Source of the DNA: an uncultured Lachnospiraceae bacterium
Lineage (GTDB): Bacteria; Bacillota_A; Clostridia; Lachnospirales; Lachnospiraceae
Assembly (NCBI GenBank): GCA_910585855.1
Contig: CAJUGZ010000110.1
Span: 1 to 12,667 of the forward strand
Direction: 5' to 3'
Length of the DNA stretch: 12,667 nt
Shown: positions 7,468 to 12,667 of the stretch, piece after piece
How positions within the stretch are numbered: the stretch's first letter is position 1
How the letters are laid out: each line of letters starts with the position of its first letter
The notes under the pieces: generated by a model
The model's database searches: none
What the model was told of the DNA's origin: nothing
What the model saw: the letters and a program-made list of their open reading frames with translations, nothing else
Translations under genes and position numbers: made by a program

Positions 7468-8453
7468 AAAAACATAATCGAAAAAAAATTATGATACTAT
7501 GGAGCATCTTCCTTTTTTGTTTGACTGCCCTGACTGGCTGCCAAAAAAATGCTGCTCAGGAAAACAAAAATATTCGTATCTTTTTCTCTTTAAATTCAAT
7601 GGACACCTTTCGTCAGACACTTGTAAACGGTGCAAAAGAAAAAGCGGAACAAGAAGGGATTCAGCTTGTAGTAGAAGATGCACAGGGATCGATTGAAACA
7701 CAGGTAGAGCAATTAAAAAGAGCTGCAAAAGAACACTATGATGTTATTATCTGCAGTGCCGTTTCCGTTGATACAACGATACAATTAAAAATGAGTGCAG
7801 GAGATATTCCCATTGTCTTTGTTAATAGCCGTCCAGATGAAAAATATCTGGAAGCTGGAAAATACGTTTATGTCGGCTCTGATGACCAAACAGCAGGTGC
7901 ATTTCAAGCCGAATATGTACTGGAAAAACTGGCAAATCAACAAGAAATTAATGTGGTAATTTTAAAAGGTCCAAAAAATCATTCTGCCACAAAAGGACGA
8001 ACAAACGGTGTAAAACAAGCATTAAATGCAAGTCAAAAGCAAATCCATTATGTATTTGAAGATCATGCAGAATGGGATACGGAACTGGCAAAACAGCTAT
8101 TTGAACTGTTTTTACAGACAGAACGACCCGTGGACTGTGTAATATGCAATAATGATTCTATGGCTCTTGGGGTAGTAGAAATCTGTAAAGAAATCGGATT
8201 AGACAGCAATACACTTCCGATTCTAGGAGTTGATGCTACTGCGGACGGATGTGCTGCTATCCAAAGCGGCGATATGGCATTTACCGTATATCAATCGGGT
8301 ATTGGGCAAGGAAACGCTGCTGTAGATATGGCAATTCATCTTGCCGGAGGCGGGAATAAAAACAAAATAGAAGGATTGACAGAAGATGGAAAATATGTCT
8401 GGATTGATTTTGAACGTGTAGATAAAAATAATGTTTCAAAATATGCAAAATAA
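7464..8453 (+). CDS. Periplasmic-binding-protein-like sugar-binding lipoprotein
   Basis: This is a type I periplasmic-binding-protein fold of the ribose/galactose/xylose group (Peripla_BP_4-like), 329 residues. The lipoprotein signal peptide is basic (KKHNRKK), then hydrophobic, with lipobox LTGC and acylated C26, so it should be anchored outside the membrane. The two lobes show IRIFFSLNSMDTFRQTLVNG, VIICSAVSVDTTIQLK and IPIVFVNSR, then CVICNNDSMALGVVEICKEI, ILGVDATADGCAAIQSGDMA and FTVYQSGIGQGNAAVDMAI. The start overlaps the chemoreceptor stop (ATGA, 7464-7467), with AAAGGAGAAAAAGGAC upstream, so translation is probably coupled. No ABC permease or ATPase follows; a terminator comes immediately after the stop. 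I infer that it presents its ligand to the adjacent receptor rather than serving transport. The ligand cannot be read from sequence. Confidence 0.92.
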   Translation: MKKHNRKKIMILWSIFLFCLTALTGCQKNAAQENKNIRIFFSLNSMDTFRQTLVNGAKEKAEQEGIQLVVEDAQGSIETQVEQLKRAAKEHYDVIICSAVSVDTTIQLKMSAGDIPIVFVNSRPDEKYLEAGKYVYVGSDDQTAGAFQAEYVLEKLANQQEINVVILKGPKNHSATKGRTNGVKQALNASQKQIHYVFEDHAEWDTELAKQLFELFLQTERPVDCVICNNDSMALGVVEICKEIGLDSNTLPILGVDATADGCAAIQSGDMAFTVYQSGIGQGNAAVDMAIHLAGGGNKNKIEGLTEDGKYVWIDFERVDKNNVSKYAK

Positions 8454-8516
8454 AAAAGAAGGTCTGCTCCGGGCTCACTTTTGCTTAGCATTTCCTCGTA
8501 GCAGACCTTCTTTTTT
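8452..8516. terminator. Bidirectional intrinsic terminator with repeat-derived loop
   Basis: A perfect 16-bp stem pairs AAAAAAGAAGGTCTGC (8452-8467) with 8501-8516. It starts within the stop codon of the lipoprotein gene and ends 11 bases from the queC stop codon. A-runs and T-runs on both sides make it work for both convergent genes. The 33-nt loop (8468-8500) is unusually long and matches 11104-11136 at 30 of 33 positions, including GCTTAGCATTTCCTCGTA, so the loop belongs to a repeat family. Confidence 0.88.
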
Positions 8517-8527
8517 CTATCCTAAAA

Positions 8528-9199
8528 TCAAATGTCTAGTATTCCATTTTCCGCAAATGCTGCTGCCCGATCCCGGCAAGTTCCGCAGATGCCGCAGGGT
8601 TTCTCTCCGCCTAAATAACAGCTCCAAGTCATTTTAAAAGGAACGTTTATCTCTAGTCCTTTTCGAACCACCTCCGCCTTTGTCCACTCTATAAAAGGGG
8701 CTTCTAACCGAATCTGCCCCTCGCTTCCTTCCAAAACAGCCTGATTCATTGCCTGATAAAATTCCTTGCTGCAATCGGGATAAGCTGCTCCTGCTGCATC
8801 ATCACGATGTGCTCCATAGTAAATCACATCACATCCCTTAGAAAGCCCAATACTGGCTGCTGATGCTAAAAACAGTCCATTTCGAAACGGCACATAAGTA
8901 GAAACCGGTTTTCCCTCTGCATCGGCGATCTGGCTTGCATAATCTTCTTTTGGAATATCCTGATCGGAATGAGAGAGCAAGGCACAATTACTATATTGAA
9001 AAATTCGCTCTAAATCTAATTGTAAATGTTCTACCTGATAATATACCGCAATCTGTTTGGCTGCTTCCATTTCTTTTTTATGTTTTTGTCCATAAAATAC
9101 AGAAAGTGCTGTTACCTGCTCTCTTCCATATTTTTCAATCGCCATGCCAAGACAGGTGGTACTGTCTACACCACCGCTAAATAATACTAATGCTTTCAT
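8528..9199 (-). CDS. queC: 7-cyano-7-deazaguanine (preQ0) synthase
   Basis: QueC converts 7-carboxy-7-deazaguanine to preQ0 with ATP and ammonia. It has 223 residues, the normal length. The PP-loop SGGVDST lies at 8-14. YVPFRNGLFLASAASIGLSK (102-121) and YYGAHRDDAAGAAYPDC (127-143) are family hallmarks. Zinc ligands are C194, C202, C205 and C208, in the pattern SCYLGGEKPCGICGTC. The start has AAAAGGAG five bases upstream. It is the last gene of the queD-queE-folE-queC operon, 35 bases after folE, and ends at the shared terminator. Its product is the substrate of QueF, encoded separately at 3559-4062. Confidence 0.97.
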   Translation of the reverse strand: MKALVLFSGGVDSTTCLGMAIEKYGREQVTALSVFYGQKHKKEMEAAKQIAVYYQVEHLQLDLERIFQYSNCALLSHSDQDIPKEDYASQIADAEGKPVSTYVPFRNGLFLASAASIGLSKGCDVIYYGAHRDDAAGAAYPDCSKEFYQAMNQAVLEGSEGQIRLEAPFIEWTKAEVVRKGLEINVPFKMTWSCYLGGEKPCGICGTCRDRAAAFAENGILDI

Positions 9200-9234
9200 T
9201 TTTTCTCCTTTTCATCTAAAAATTCTAACCATTT

Positions 9235-9849
9235 CTAACAATAAGACTGATAAAACATCCTCTGAAGCATCTCGTCTTTTCGAAATTGTCCTCGAAAGAC
9301 AGTTGTTACTGTTTTCGCTGTATCCTTTTTAATACCCCTTGCTGTCATACAGCTATGACATCCTTCTATTCTTACTGCAACATCTTTTGAACCTGTTACC
9401 ATACTGATAATTTCAGCAATATCCGCTCCTATTCTCTCCTGAATCTGCAGACGCCGCCCTACCATATCCGCAATTCTGGCTATTTTACTAAGCCCGATTA
9501 CTCTTCCATTGGGAAGATAGCCAACTGTCACTTTCATATCATACATTAAAGCCAGATGATGTTCACAGTAACTAAAAATATCAATATCTTTTACTACAAC
9601 AAGATCTCTTACATCAGTCGTATGGTCAAATTCTGCTTCAAAAGTTTTTCCAAACAATTCTGCAATCTCCTGGTTGGTATAAGCAATTCCTGCAAAAACC
9701 TCTTCATACATATTGGCTACTCTTTTCGGTGTTTCTTTCAGTCCTTCCCGATTGGGATTTTCCCCTAATGCAGTTAAAATTCCATAGATATGTTTTTCTA
9801 TTGCTGCCTTATCAATCTTTTTTCTTTCCATTTTTTCTTCTTTTTGCAT
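9235..9849 (-). CDS. folE: GTP cyclohydrolase I (FolE type)
   Basis: FolE converts GTP to 7,8-dihydroneopterin triphosphate, used by QueD next door and by folate synthesis. Counting from the start chosen here it has 204 residues. GLKETPKRVANMYEEVFAG (36-54) and CEHHLALMYDMKVTVGYLP (95-113), VIGLSKIARI (117-126) and RLQIQERIGADIAE (133-146) are all standard, as is EGCHSCMTARGI (162-173). The zinc ligands are C95, H98 and C167. I chose ATG 9849 because AGAGGTG lies seven bases upstream and the queE stop is two bases away (TGA-AC-ATG), suggesting coupling. The frame stays open ten codons further into queE, and another ATG lies six codons downstream. Its place between queE and queC indicates that it serves queuosine synthesis. 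Confidence 0.96.
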   Translation of the reverse strand: MQKEEKMERKKIDKAAIEKHIYGILTALGENPNREGLKETPKRVANMYEEVFAGIAYTNQEIAELFGKTFEAEFDHTTDVRDLVVVKDIDIFSYCEHHLALMYDMKVTVGYLPNGRVIGLSKIARIADMVGRRLQIQERIGADIAEIISMVTGSKDVAVRIEGCHSCMTARGIKKDTAKTVTTVFRGQFRKDEMLQRMFYQSYC

Positions 9850-9851
9850 GT

Positions 9852-10538
9852 TCAAACACCTCTTTGTTCTGGATTCCAAATATATTTATGTAATTGAAGC
9901 TGCAAATTTACTCCATTTAATCTTCTCTCTTTCATAAACTCTACTATTTCTGCGGGATCAATTTTCCCAAAAACCGGACTAAAATATACATGACACCGCT
10001 CTGTCAAATGATAATCCTTAATAATCTCCTCCGCCCTCTGCAAATCCTTTTTATCAGAACAGACAAACTTTATGGTATCTTTCGCTGTCAATACTTTTAG
10101 ATTTTCCAAACACATTTCCTGCTCCATTCCGCTCTGCGGCAATTTATAATCCATTGTAAAAGTAAGCCGTTCCAATACATTATTTTGTCTGGTAAATTCC
10201 TGATAATCTTTCAGTGCAATACTTCCATTTGTTTCAATCTCAACAAAAAAATCCCGAACAGAAAGAAGTTGATAAAGCAGCTCTTTTATGCCTTCTCTTT
10301 GCAGAGGTTCTCCTCCGGTCAGCGTAATATTGGTAATTCCTATCTTTTGAATTTCCTTTAAAATCTCTTGCTCTTCCATTATTCGATAAGAAGTTTCTTT
10401 CTGATTTGCCCAAGCAGTATCACAATAAACACAGTTTAAATTACAGCCTGCAAAACGAACAAATACTGCAAGCTGTCCGGCTTTTACTCCCTCACCGTTT
10501 ATACTGGAAAACAACTCTGCTACAAAAAATTCTGCCAT
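9852..10538 (-). CDS. queE: 7-carboxy-7-deazaguanine synthase (radical SAM)
   Basis: QueE contracts the ring of 6-carboxytetrahydropterin to carboxydeazaguanine using S-adenosylmethionine and a [4Fe-4S] cluster. It has 228 residues. The N-terminus has the family motif LFSSINGEGVKAGQLAVFVR (9-28). The cluster ligands are C32, C36 and C39 in CNLNCVYCDT, which is the CxxxCxxC spacing. The SAM-contacting TLTGGEPLQ lies at 72-80, followed by VEIETNGS near 98. The start has AAAGGAGAGG upstream, within the 15-base gap after queD. It is the second gene of the que operon, and its end nearly touches folE. Confidence 0.96.
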   Translation of the reverse strand: MAEFFVAELFSSINGEGVKAGQLAVFVRFAGCNLNCVYCDTAWANQKETSYRIMEEQEILKEIQKIGITNITLTGGEPLQREGIKELLYQLLSVRDFFVEIETNGSIALKDYQEFTRQNNVLERLTFTMDYKLPQSGMEQEMCLENLKVLTAKDTIKFVCSDKKDLQRAEEIIKDYHLTERCHVYFSPVFGKIDPAEIVEFMKERRLNGVNLQLQLHKYIWNPEQRGV

Positions 10539-10553
10539 CTTTTTTCCTCTCCT

Positions 10554-10994
10554 TTAATCTTCCATTTCTGCATTTTCCTTCCTATACACAGCACAATTAT
10601 TCGGCGTTTCATAGACCGCAACCTGATAAACCAAATATCCTTTTTCTTGCATCTGTTCAAAAAAATAACGGGAAAAATTCTCTGCAGTCGGACGAAATGC
10701 TACCTCTATTAACCGAAACTCTTCCTCTTTCAATGCCAAAATTGTCTTTTCCTTTAATGATCCAACTTCATAGATAAAAGAATGATCCCATACATCTGTT
10801 ATAAACCGAATATCCCTTTTCAGTTCCCCAAAATCTCTTACCATCCCCCTTGTCTGTCCGTCTGTTTCTAGTTCTTTTCCAAAAATCTCAACCACAACTC
10901 TCCAGCGATGCCCATGAATATTTTTGCATTTTCCCTGATAACCAGAAAGAAAATGCGCAGCATCAAATGAACTTTCTGCCTTTAAATAATACAT
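10554..10994 (-). CDS. queD: 6-carboxy-5,6,7,8-tetrahydropterin synthase
   Basis: QueD converts dihydroneopterin triphosphate to 6-carboxytetrahydropterin, releasing acetaldehyde. It has 146 residues, at the longer end of the family. SSFDAAHFLSGYQGKCKNIH (8-27) and GHRW supply the zinc ligands H14, H27 and H29 and the catalytic C23. DVWDHSFIY (67-75) carries the Asp-His pair, and VYETPNN (127-133) contains the substrate-binding Glu (E129). RPTAENFSRYFFEQM (101-115) is also typical. The ATG at 10994 follows AGAGG by seven bases. It is the first gene of queD-queE-folE-queC. I looked for a preQ1 riboswitch in the 85 bases upstream and did not find one. Confidence 0.96.
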   Translation of the reverse strand: MYYLKAESSFDAAHFLSGYQGKCKNIHGHRWRVVVEIFGKELETDGQTRGMVRDFGELKRDIRFITDVWDHSFIYEVGSLKEKTILALKEEEFRLIEVAFRPTAENFSRYFFEQMQEKGYLVYQVAVYETPNNCAVYRKENAEMED

Positions 10995-11022
10995 ATCTAT
11001 ACCTCTATTTTCATTTCTTTTT

Positions 11023-11051
11023 TATTAATCTAACCTCTTATACTAAGTCAA
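11023..11051 (-). promoter_or_regulatory. Possible promoter of the que operon
   Basis: On the minus strand TTGACT (11051-11046) is a good -35, but the hexamer 17 bases downstream (TTAATA, 11028-11023) is poor. A better -10 sequence, TATAAG (11042-11037), lacks a properly spaced -35. A 7-bp hairpin CAAACTT/AAGTTTG at 11049-11069 overlaps the -35. Some promoter is needed here because no same-strand gene lies upstream for 500 bases; which hexamers are used is uncertain. Confidence 0.3.
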
Positions 11052-11079
11052 ACTTCAAGGAAAAGTTTGCTTCGAGGAC

Positions 11080-11220
11080 GCTGAAAGCGGAAGGAGGGTC
11101 TATTCCGGGCCCGCTTTCGCTTAGCATTTCCTCGTAGCGGACACATAAGGCACGAAAATACCGTGCCTAAGTGCCGACGGGAAATGATGACCCTGCATAG
11201 ACCCTCCTTCCGCTTTCAGC
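11080..11220. repeat. Palindromic repeat D with 24-bp perfect arms
   Basis: Perfect 24-bp inverted arms occupy 11080-11103 and 11197-11220, starting GCTGAAAGCGG. Inside are AGGCACG (11148-11154), loop AAAATAC and CGTGCCT (11162-11168), and CATTTCC/GGAAATG pairing across the middle, so the whole 141 bases fold into a branched hairpin on either strand. Positions 11104-11136 match the loop of the terminator at 8468-8500 in 30 of 33 bases. The left flank GAGGACGC matches the border of copies A and B. There is no coding capacity and no transposase. It may be a miniature palindromic element or a noncoding RNA, and lies just upstream of the que operon. Confidence 0.8.
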
Positions 11221-11303
11221 TATTTCTACCAACCCTAAAATAATATTCCTGTAAAAATCCCTAAACATAGACTGATACCTGCTACTTTTGCAAATAGTAT
11301 CTG

Positions 11304-11336
11304 CCAAAAAAATAGACGCCAAAACCTGCGTCTATT
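11304..11336 (-). terminator. Intrinsic terminator, minus strand
   Basis: On the minus strand a 9-bp stem AATAGACGC/GCGTCTATT with an eight-base loop is followed directly by five or more T. It would end transcripts from the small minus-strand ORFs at 11555-12429 and shield the que operon from them. The plus strand has no T-run after the stem. Confidence 0.6.
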
Positions 11337-11554
11337 GTGAAAATCCTATTAATAGAGTTTTCTATTCGATCAAATTACCCAATAAATAACTCAGAAATTA
11401 TAATACAATAGCCCTAGTTTTGTTTATAGACAGGATGGTACAAATGAACTGTCTGTTACTTTATAACTGCAAATGACTATATCATTTTCATTTTTATTTG
11501 TCAAGAAAAATTTGATTCTATGATGCTTAGACCAGTTTACATAATCCTATAATT

Positions 11555-11770
11555 TCAAACAATCCTCTTCCCATGCACACCACACCCTTGAAAATAATCT
11601 GCAATATAAGCAATTAAATAACCTGCAAACCTATCTATCGTACACATTTCAGCTAATTCTTTTTCTGTCATCTTCATCTTAACTCCAACTGCTTCCTCTA
11701 CCTATTTTAAATATTCCTCGTATTCACTCTTAATTATTTCACCTACCATCTTTTTGGATAAAAATTTCAT
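11555..11770 (-). pseudogene. Small ORF interrupted by one stop codon
   Basis: From ATG 11770 the frame reads MKFLSKKMVGEIIKSEYEEY and two more codons, then a TAG, then continues in the same frame with VEEAVGVKMKMTEKELAEMC and on to GCGVHGKRIV before TGA at 11555. The charged, helical character is the same on both sides of the stop, so this looks like one 71-residue protein broken by a nonsense change. The downstream part could also start separately at ATGAAGATG, which has GGAG upstream. The family is not recognised. It lies 27 bases after the 78-residue ORF and upstream of the terminator at 11304-11336. Confidence 0.45.
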
Positions 11771-11797
11771 GTCAAAAGATAGAAAAAACTACAACTT

Positions 11798-12034
11798 TTA
11801 TAATATCATGCCCTTCTTTACTCTTGAAACAAGATCCGTCCATTTCTTTCCTAGCCTAATACATTCCTCATACAACAATTCTGGTTGATGTTCATACCTT
11901 GGAGGCGTTTCAAACGTACTAATCAAATCCACTTCATATACATTCTCTGACACCTTTTTACCATACAACTCAGCATATGCACAAGTATATGGAAGATATT
12001 CTCTTATTTTATCTGTAATCGTCCATCTCTCCAT
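11798..12034 (-). CDS. Hypothetical protein, 78 residues
   Basis: This is an intact small ORF of unknown family beginning MERWTITDKIREYLPYTCAY and ending TDLVSRVKKGMIL. It has no signal peptide or membrane segment and has several aromatic and basic residues. GGGAGGTG lies upstream of ATG 12034. The frame is open 14 codons further up, but those codons overlap another short frame and have no ribosome site. The upstream 25-codon ORF ends one base before this ATG (TAA-G-ATG), suggesting coupling or a frameshifted single gene. The neighbours on both sides are broken, so this may be the surviving part of a decaying accessory cassette. Confidence 0.5.
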   Translation of the reverse strand: MERWTITDKIREYLPYTCAYAELYGKKVSENVYEVDLISTFETPPRYEHQPELLYEECIRLGKKWTDLVSRVKKGMIL

Positions 12035-12035
12035 C

Positions 12036-12113
12036 TTAGCCAAACACCTCCCTATAAGTTTGCTCCAACACTTCATACATTCTCGGAACTATATTTTTTA
12101 ATACAGATAACAT
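12036..12113 (-). CDS. Very short ORF (25 residues) coupled to the next gene
   Basis: This frame reads MLSVLKNIVPRMYEVLEQTY then REVFG and ends TAA one base before the ATG of the 78-residue ORF. It has an amphipathic helical look. It could be a leader peptide, a fragment of a longer broken gene, or the N-terminus of the downstream protein after a frameshift. Evidence for translation is weak. Confidence 0.25.
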   Translation of the reverse strand: MLSVLKNIVPRMYEVLEQTYREVFG

Positions 12114-12126
12114 ATTTTCATTCTTA

Positions 12127-12429
12127 CTAATTTTCAATGTGTATTAAACCTTTATCAATCACATGTGCTGTTTCACTCACAACAATCAAAACACTATTTG
12201 TTGAATATAAATATACAATATTTTTATCAGAATCAAAATATAATAGTCCTTTTAAATCTTCAAAAAATAATTCATAATCTGTTTCAACAAAAACCACTAT
12301 CCATTTCCATTATTCATCTCTTTCTAAATTTTCAATCCATTCCGTCAAAATATCCGCTTCACCAGACTTCATTAATTGTACATTGAAATTTTTTAAATTT
12401 ATTATATCATCAAAAACAACCTCTTGCAA
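12127..12429 (-). pseudogene. Broken small gene with internal stop
   Basis: One frame runs from a TTG at 12429 (no good ATG found) through LQEVVFDDIINLKNF and EADILTEWIENLERDE, meets TAA at 12312-12310, and continues with WKWIVVFVETDYELFFEDLK, YFDSDKNIVYLYSTNSVLIV and VDKGLIHIEN-like residues to TAG at 12127. Composition and style match on both sides, so one nonsense change in a gene of about 100 codons is the simplest reading. The real start may also be lost. The family is not recognised; small acidic, beta-rich proteins like this are common among toxin-immunity genes, but nothing here proves that. Confidence 0.42.
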
Positions 12430-12540
12430 TCCCGTTTTATCTTCCTTTTAATTAATCTTTTGAAGATAAGATACTAAAAAAGGATTTCTTTCACCAGACA
12501 TCAGAAGCAGTTAATCGTATCACGATATAAATTTAGATAA

Positions 12541-12667
12541 GATTCTTTTTTGTTTCGGAATCAAGAAGCAGCCAGATTTGAAAACGGTGAACCGCCTGCA
12601 GTGACTTTGGAAAAAAGTTAGAAGTTCTTGACTTCTGCTGAAAAACCTAAGATTTTTTTCACATACT
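12541..12667 (+). repeat. Dispersed structured repeat, copy E (5' part)
   Basis: This is the 5' part of another plus-oriented copy, cut by the window end. It starts with GATTCTTTTTTGTTTCGGAA, then the left arm (CCAGATTTGAAAACGG onward), the conserved GTGACTTTGGA (12601-12611), AGAAGTTCTTGACTTCTGC, and the first half of the central hairpin (T-run then CACATACT). Positions 12541-12630 match the reverse complement of copy B in 79 of 90 bases without gaps. Homology includes about 30 bases outside the arm, so the repeat unit is larger than the palindrome. Confidence 0.72.

Noticed and set aside
10995..11046. Possible preQ1 riboswitch before queD
   Set aside because: AGAGG occurs twice on the minus strand but no pairing CCTCT or A-rich pseudoknot tail follows; the second AGAGG is the queD ribosome site.
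11235..11337. Minus-strand hydrophobic reading frame ending GIFTGILF
   Set aside because: It looks like a membrane segment, but there is no start codon after the upstream stop and it overlaps the terminator stem.
1..12667. CRISPR array or integron cassette array
   Set aside because: The repeats are few, long, far apart and differently oriented, with no regular spacers and no cas or integrase gene.

Overview
The window looks like a chromosomal segment of a low-GC, motile, anaerobic Firmicute, most likely a Clostridia/Lachnospiraceae-type bacterium. The basis is the AT-rich codon use, strong AGGAG-type ribosome binding sites, the short single-domain QueF, and a chemoreceptor paired with a lipoprotein sugar-binding protein. 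The taxon is an inference.

Layout. Positions 1-231 hold the 3' part of a structured dispersed repeat (copy A). On the minus strand follow carB (238-3456), queF (3559-4062) and an unrecognised 162-residue protein (4094-4582). Positions 4583-5460 carry no gene. They hold a stem-only, inverted repeat copy (B), a full-length repeat copy (C), then an AT-rich stretch with a good sigma-A promoter. That promoter faces a plus-strand pair: a methyl-accepting chemotaxis protein (5461-7467) and a substrate-binding lipoprotein (7464-8453), overlapping by ATGA. A perfect 16-bp bidirectional terminator (8452-8516) separates this pair from a convergent minus-strand operon queD-queE-folE-queC (10994 down to 8528). 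Upstream of queD (10995-11554) there is a second repeat type (D, 11080-11220), a minus-strand terminator, and about 200 nt in which I see nothing. Positions 11555-12429 hold small, partly broken minus-strand ORFs. I see nothing clear in 12430-12540, and 12541-12667 is the 5' part of another repeat copy (E).

Function. FolE turns GTP into dihydroneopterin triphosphate. QueD makes carboxytetrahydropterin, QueE makes carboxydeazaguanine, QueC makes preQ0 and QueF reduces it to preQ1, so GTP to preQ1 (the queuosine precursor) is complete, though queF sits 4.5 kb away from the other genes. CarB makes carbamoyl phosphate, but its partner carA is not next to it. The chemoreceptor and lipoprotein probably form a sensing pair, with no transporter genes visible.

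The least explained content is the repeat family. Copies A, B, C and E share a core of conserved small hairpins enclosed by long, nearly perfect inverted arms whose sequence differs between copies while complementarity is kept. Repeat D shares a GAGGACGC border with A and B, and shares a 33-nt block with the loop of the 8452-8516 terminator. The window ends and begins at nearly the same point of the repeat, suggesting it is a contig broken inside repeats.
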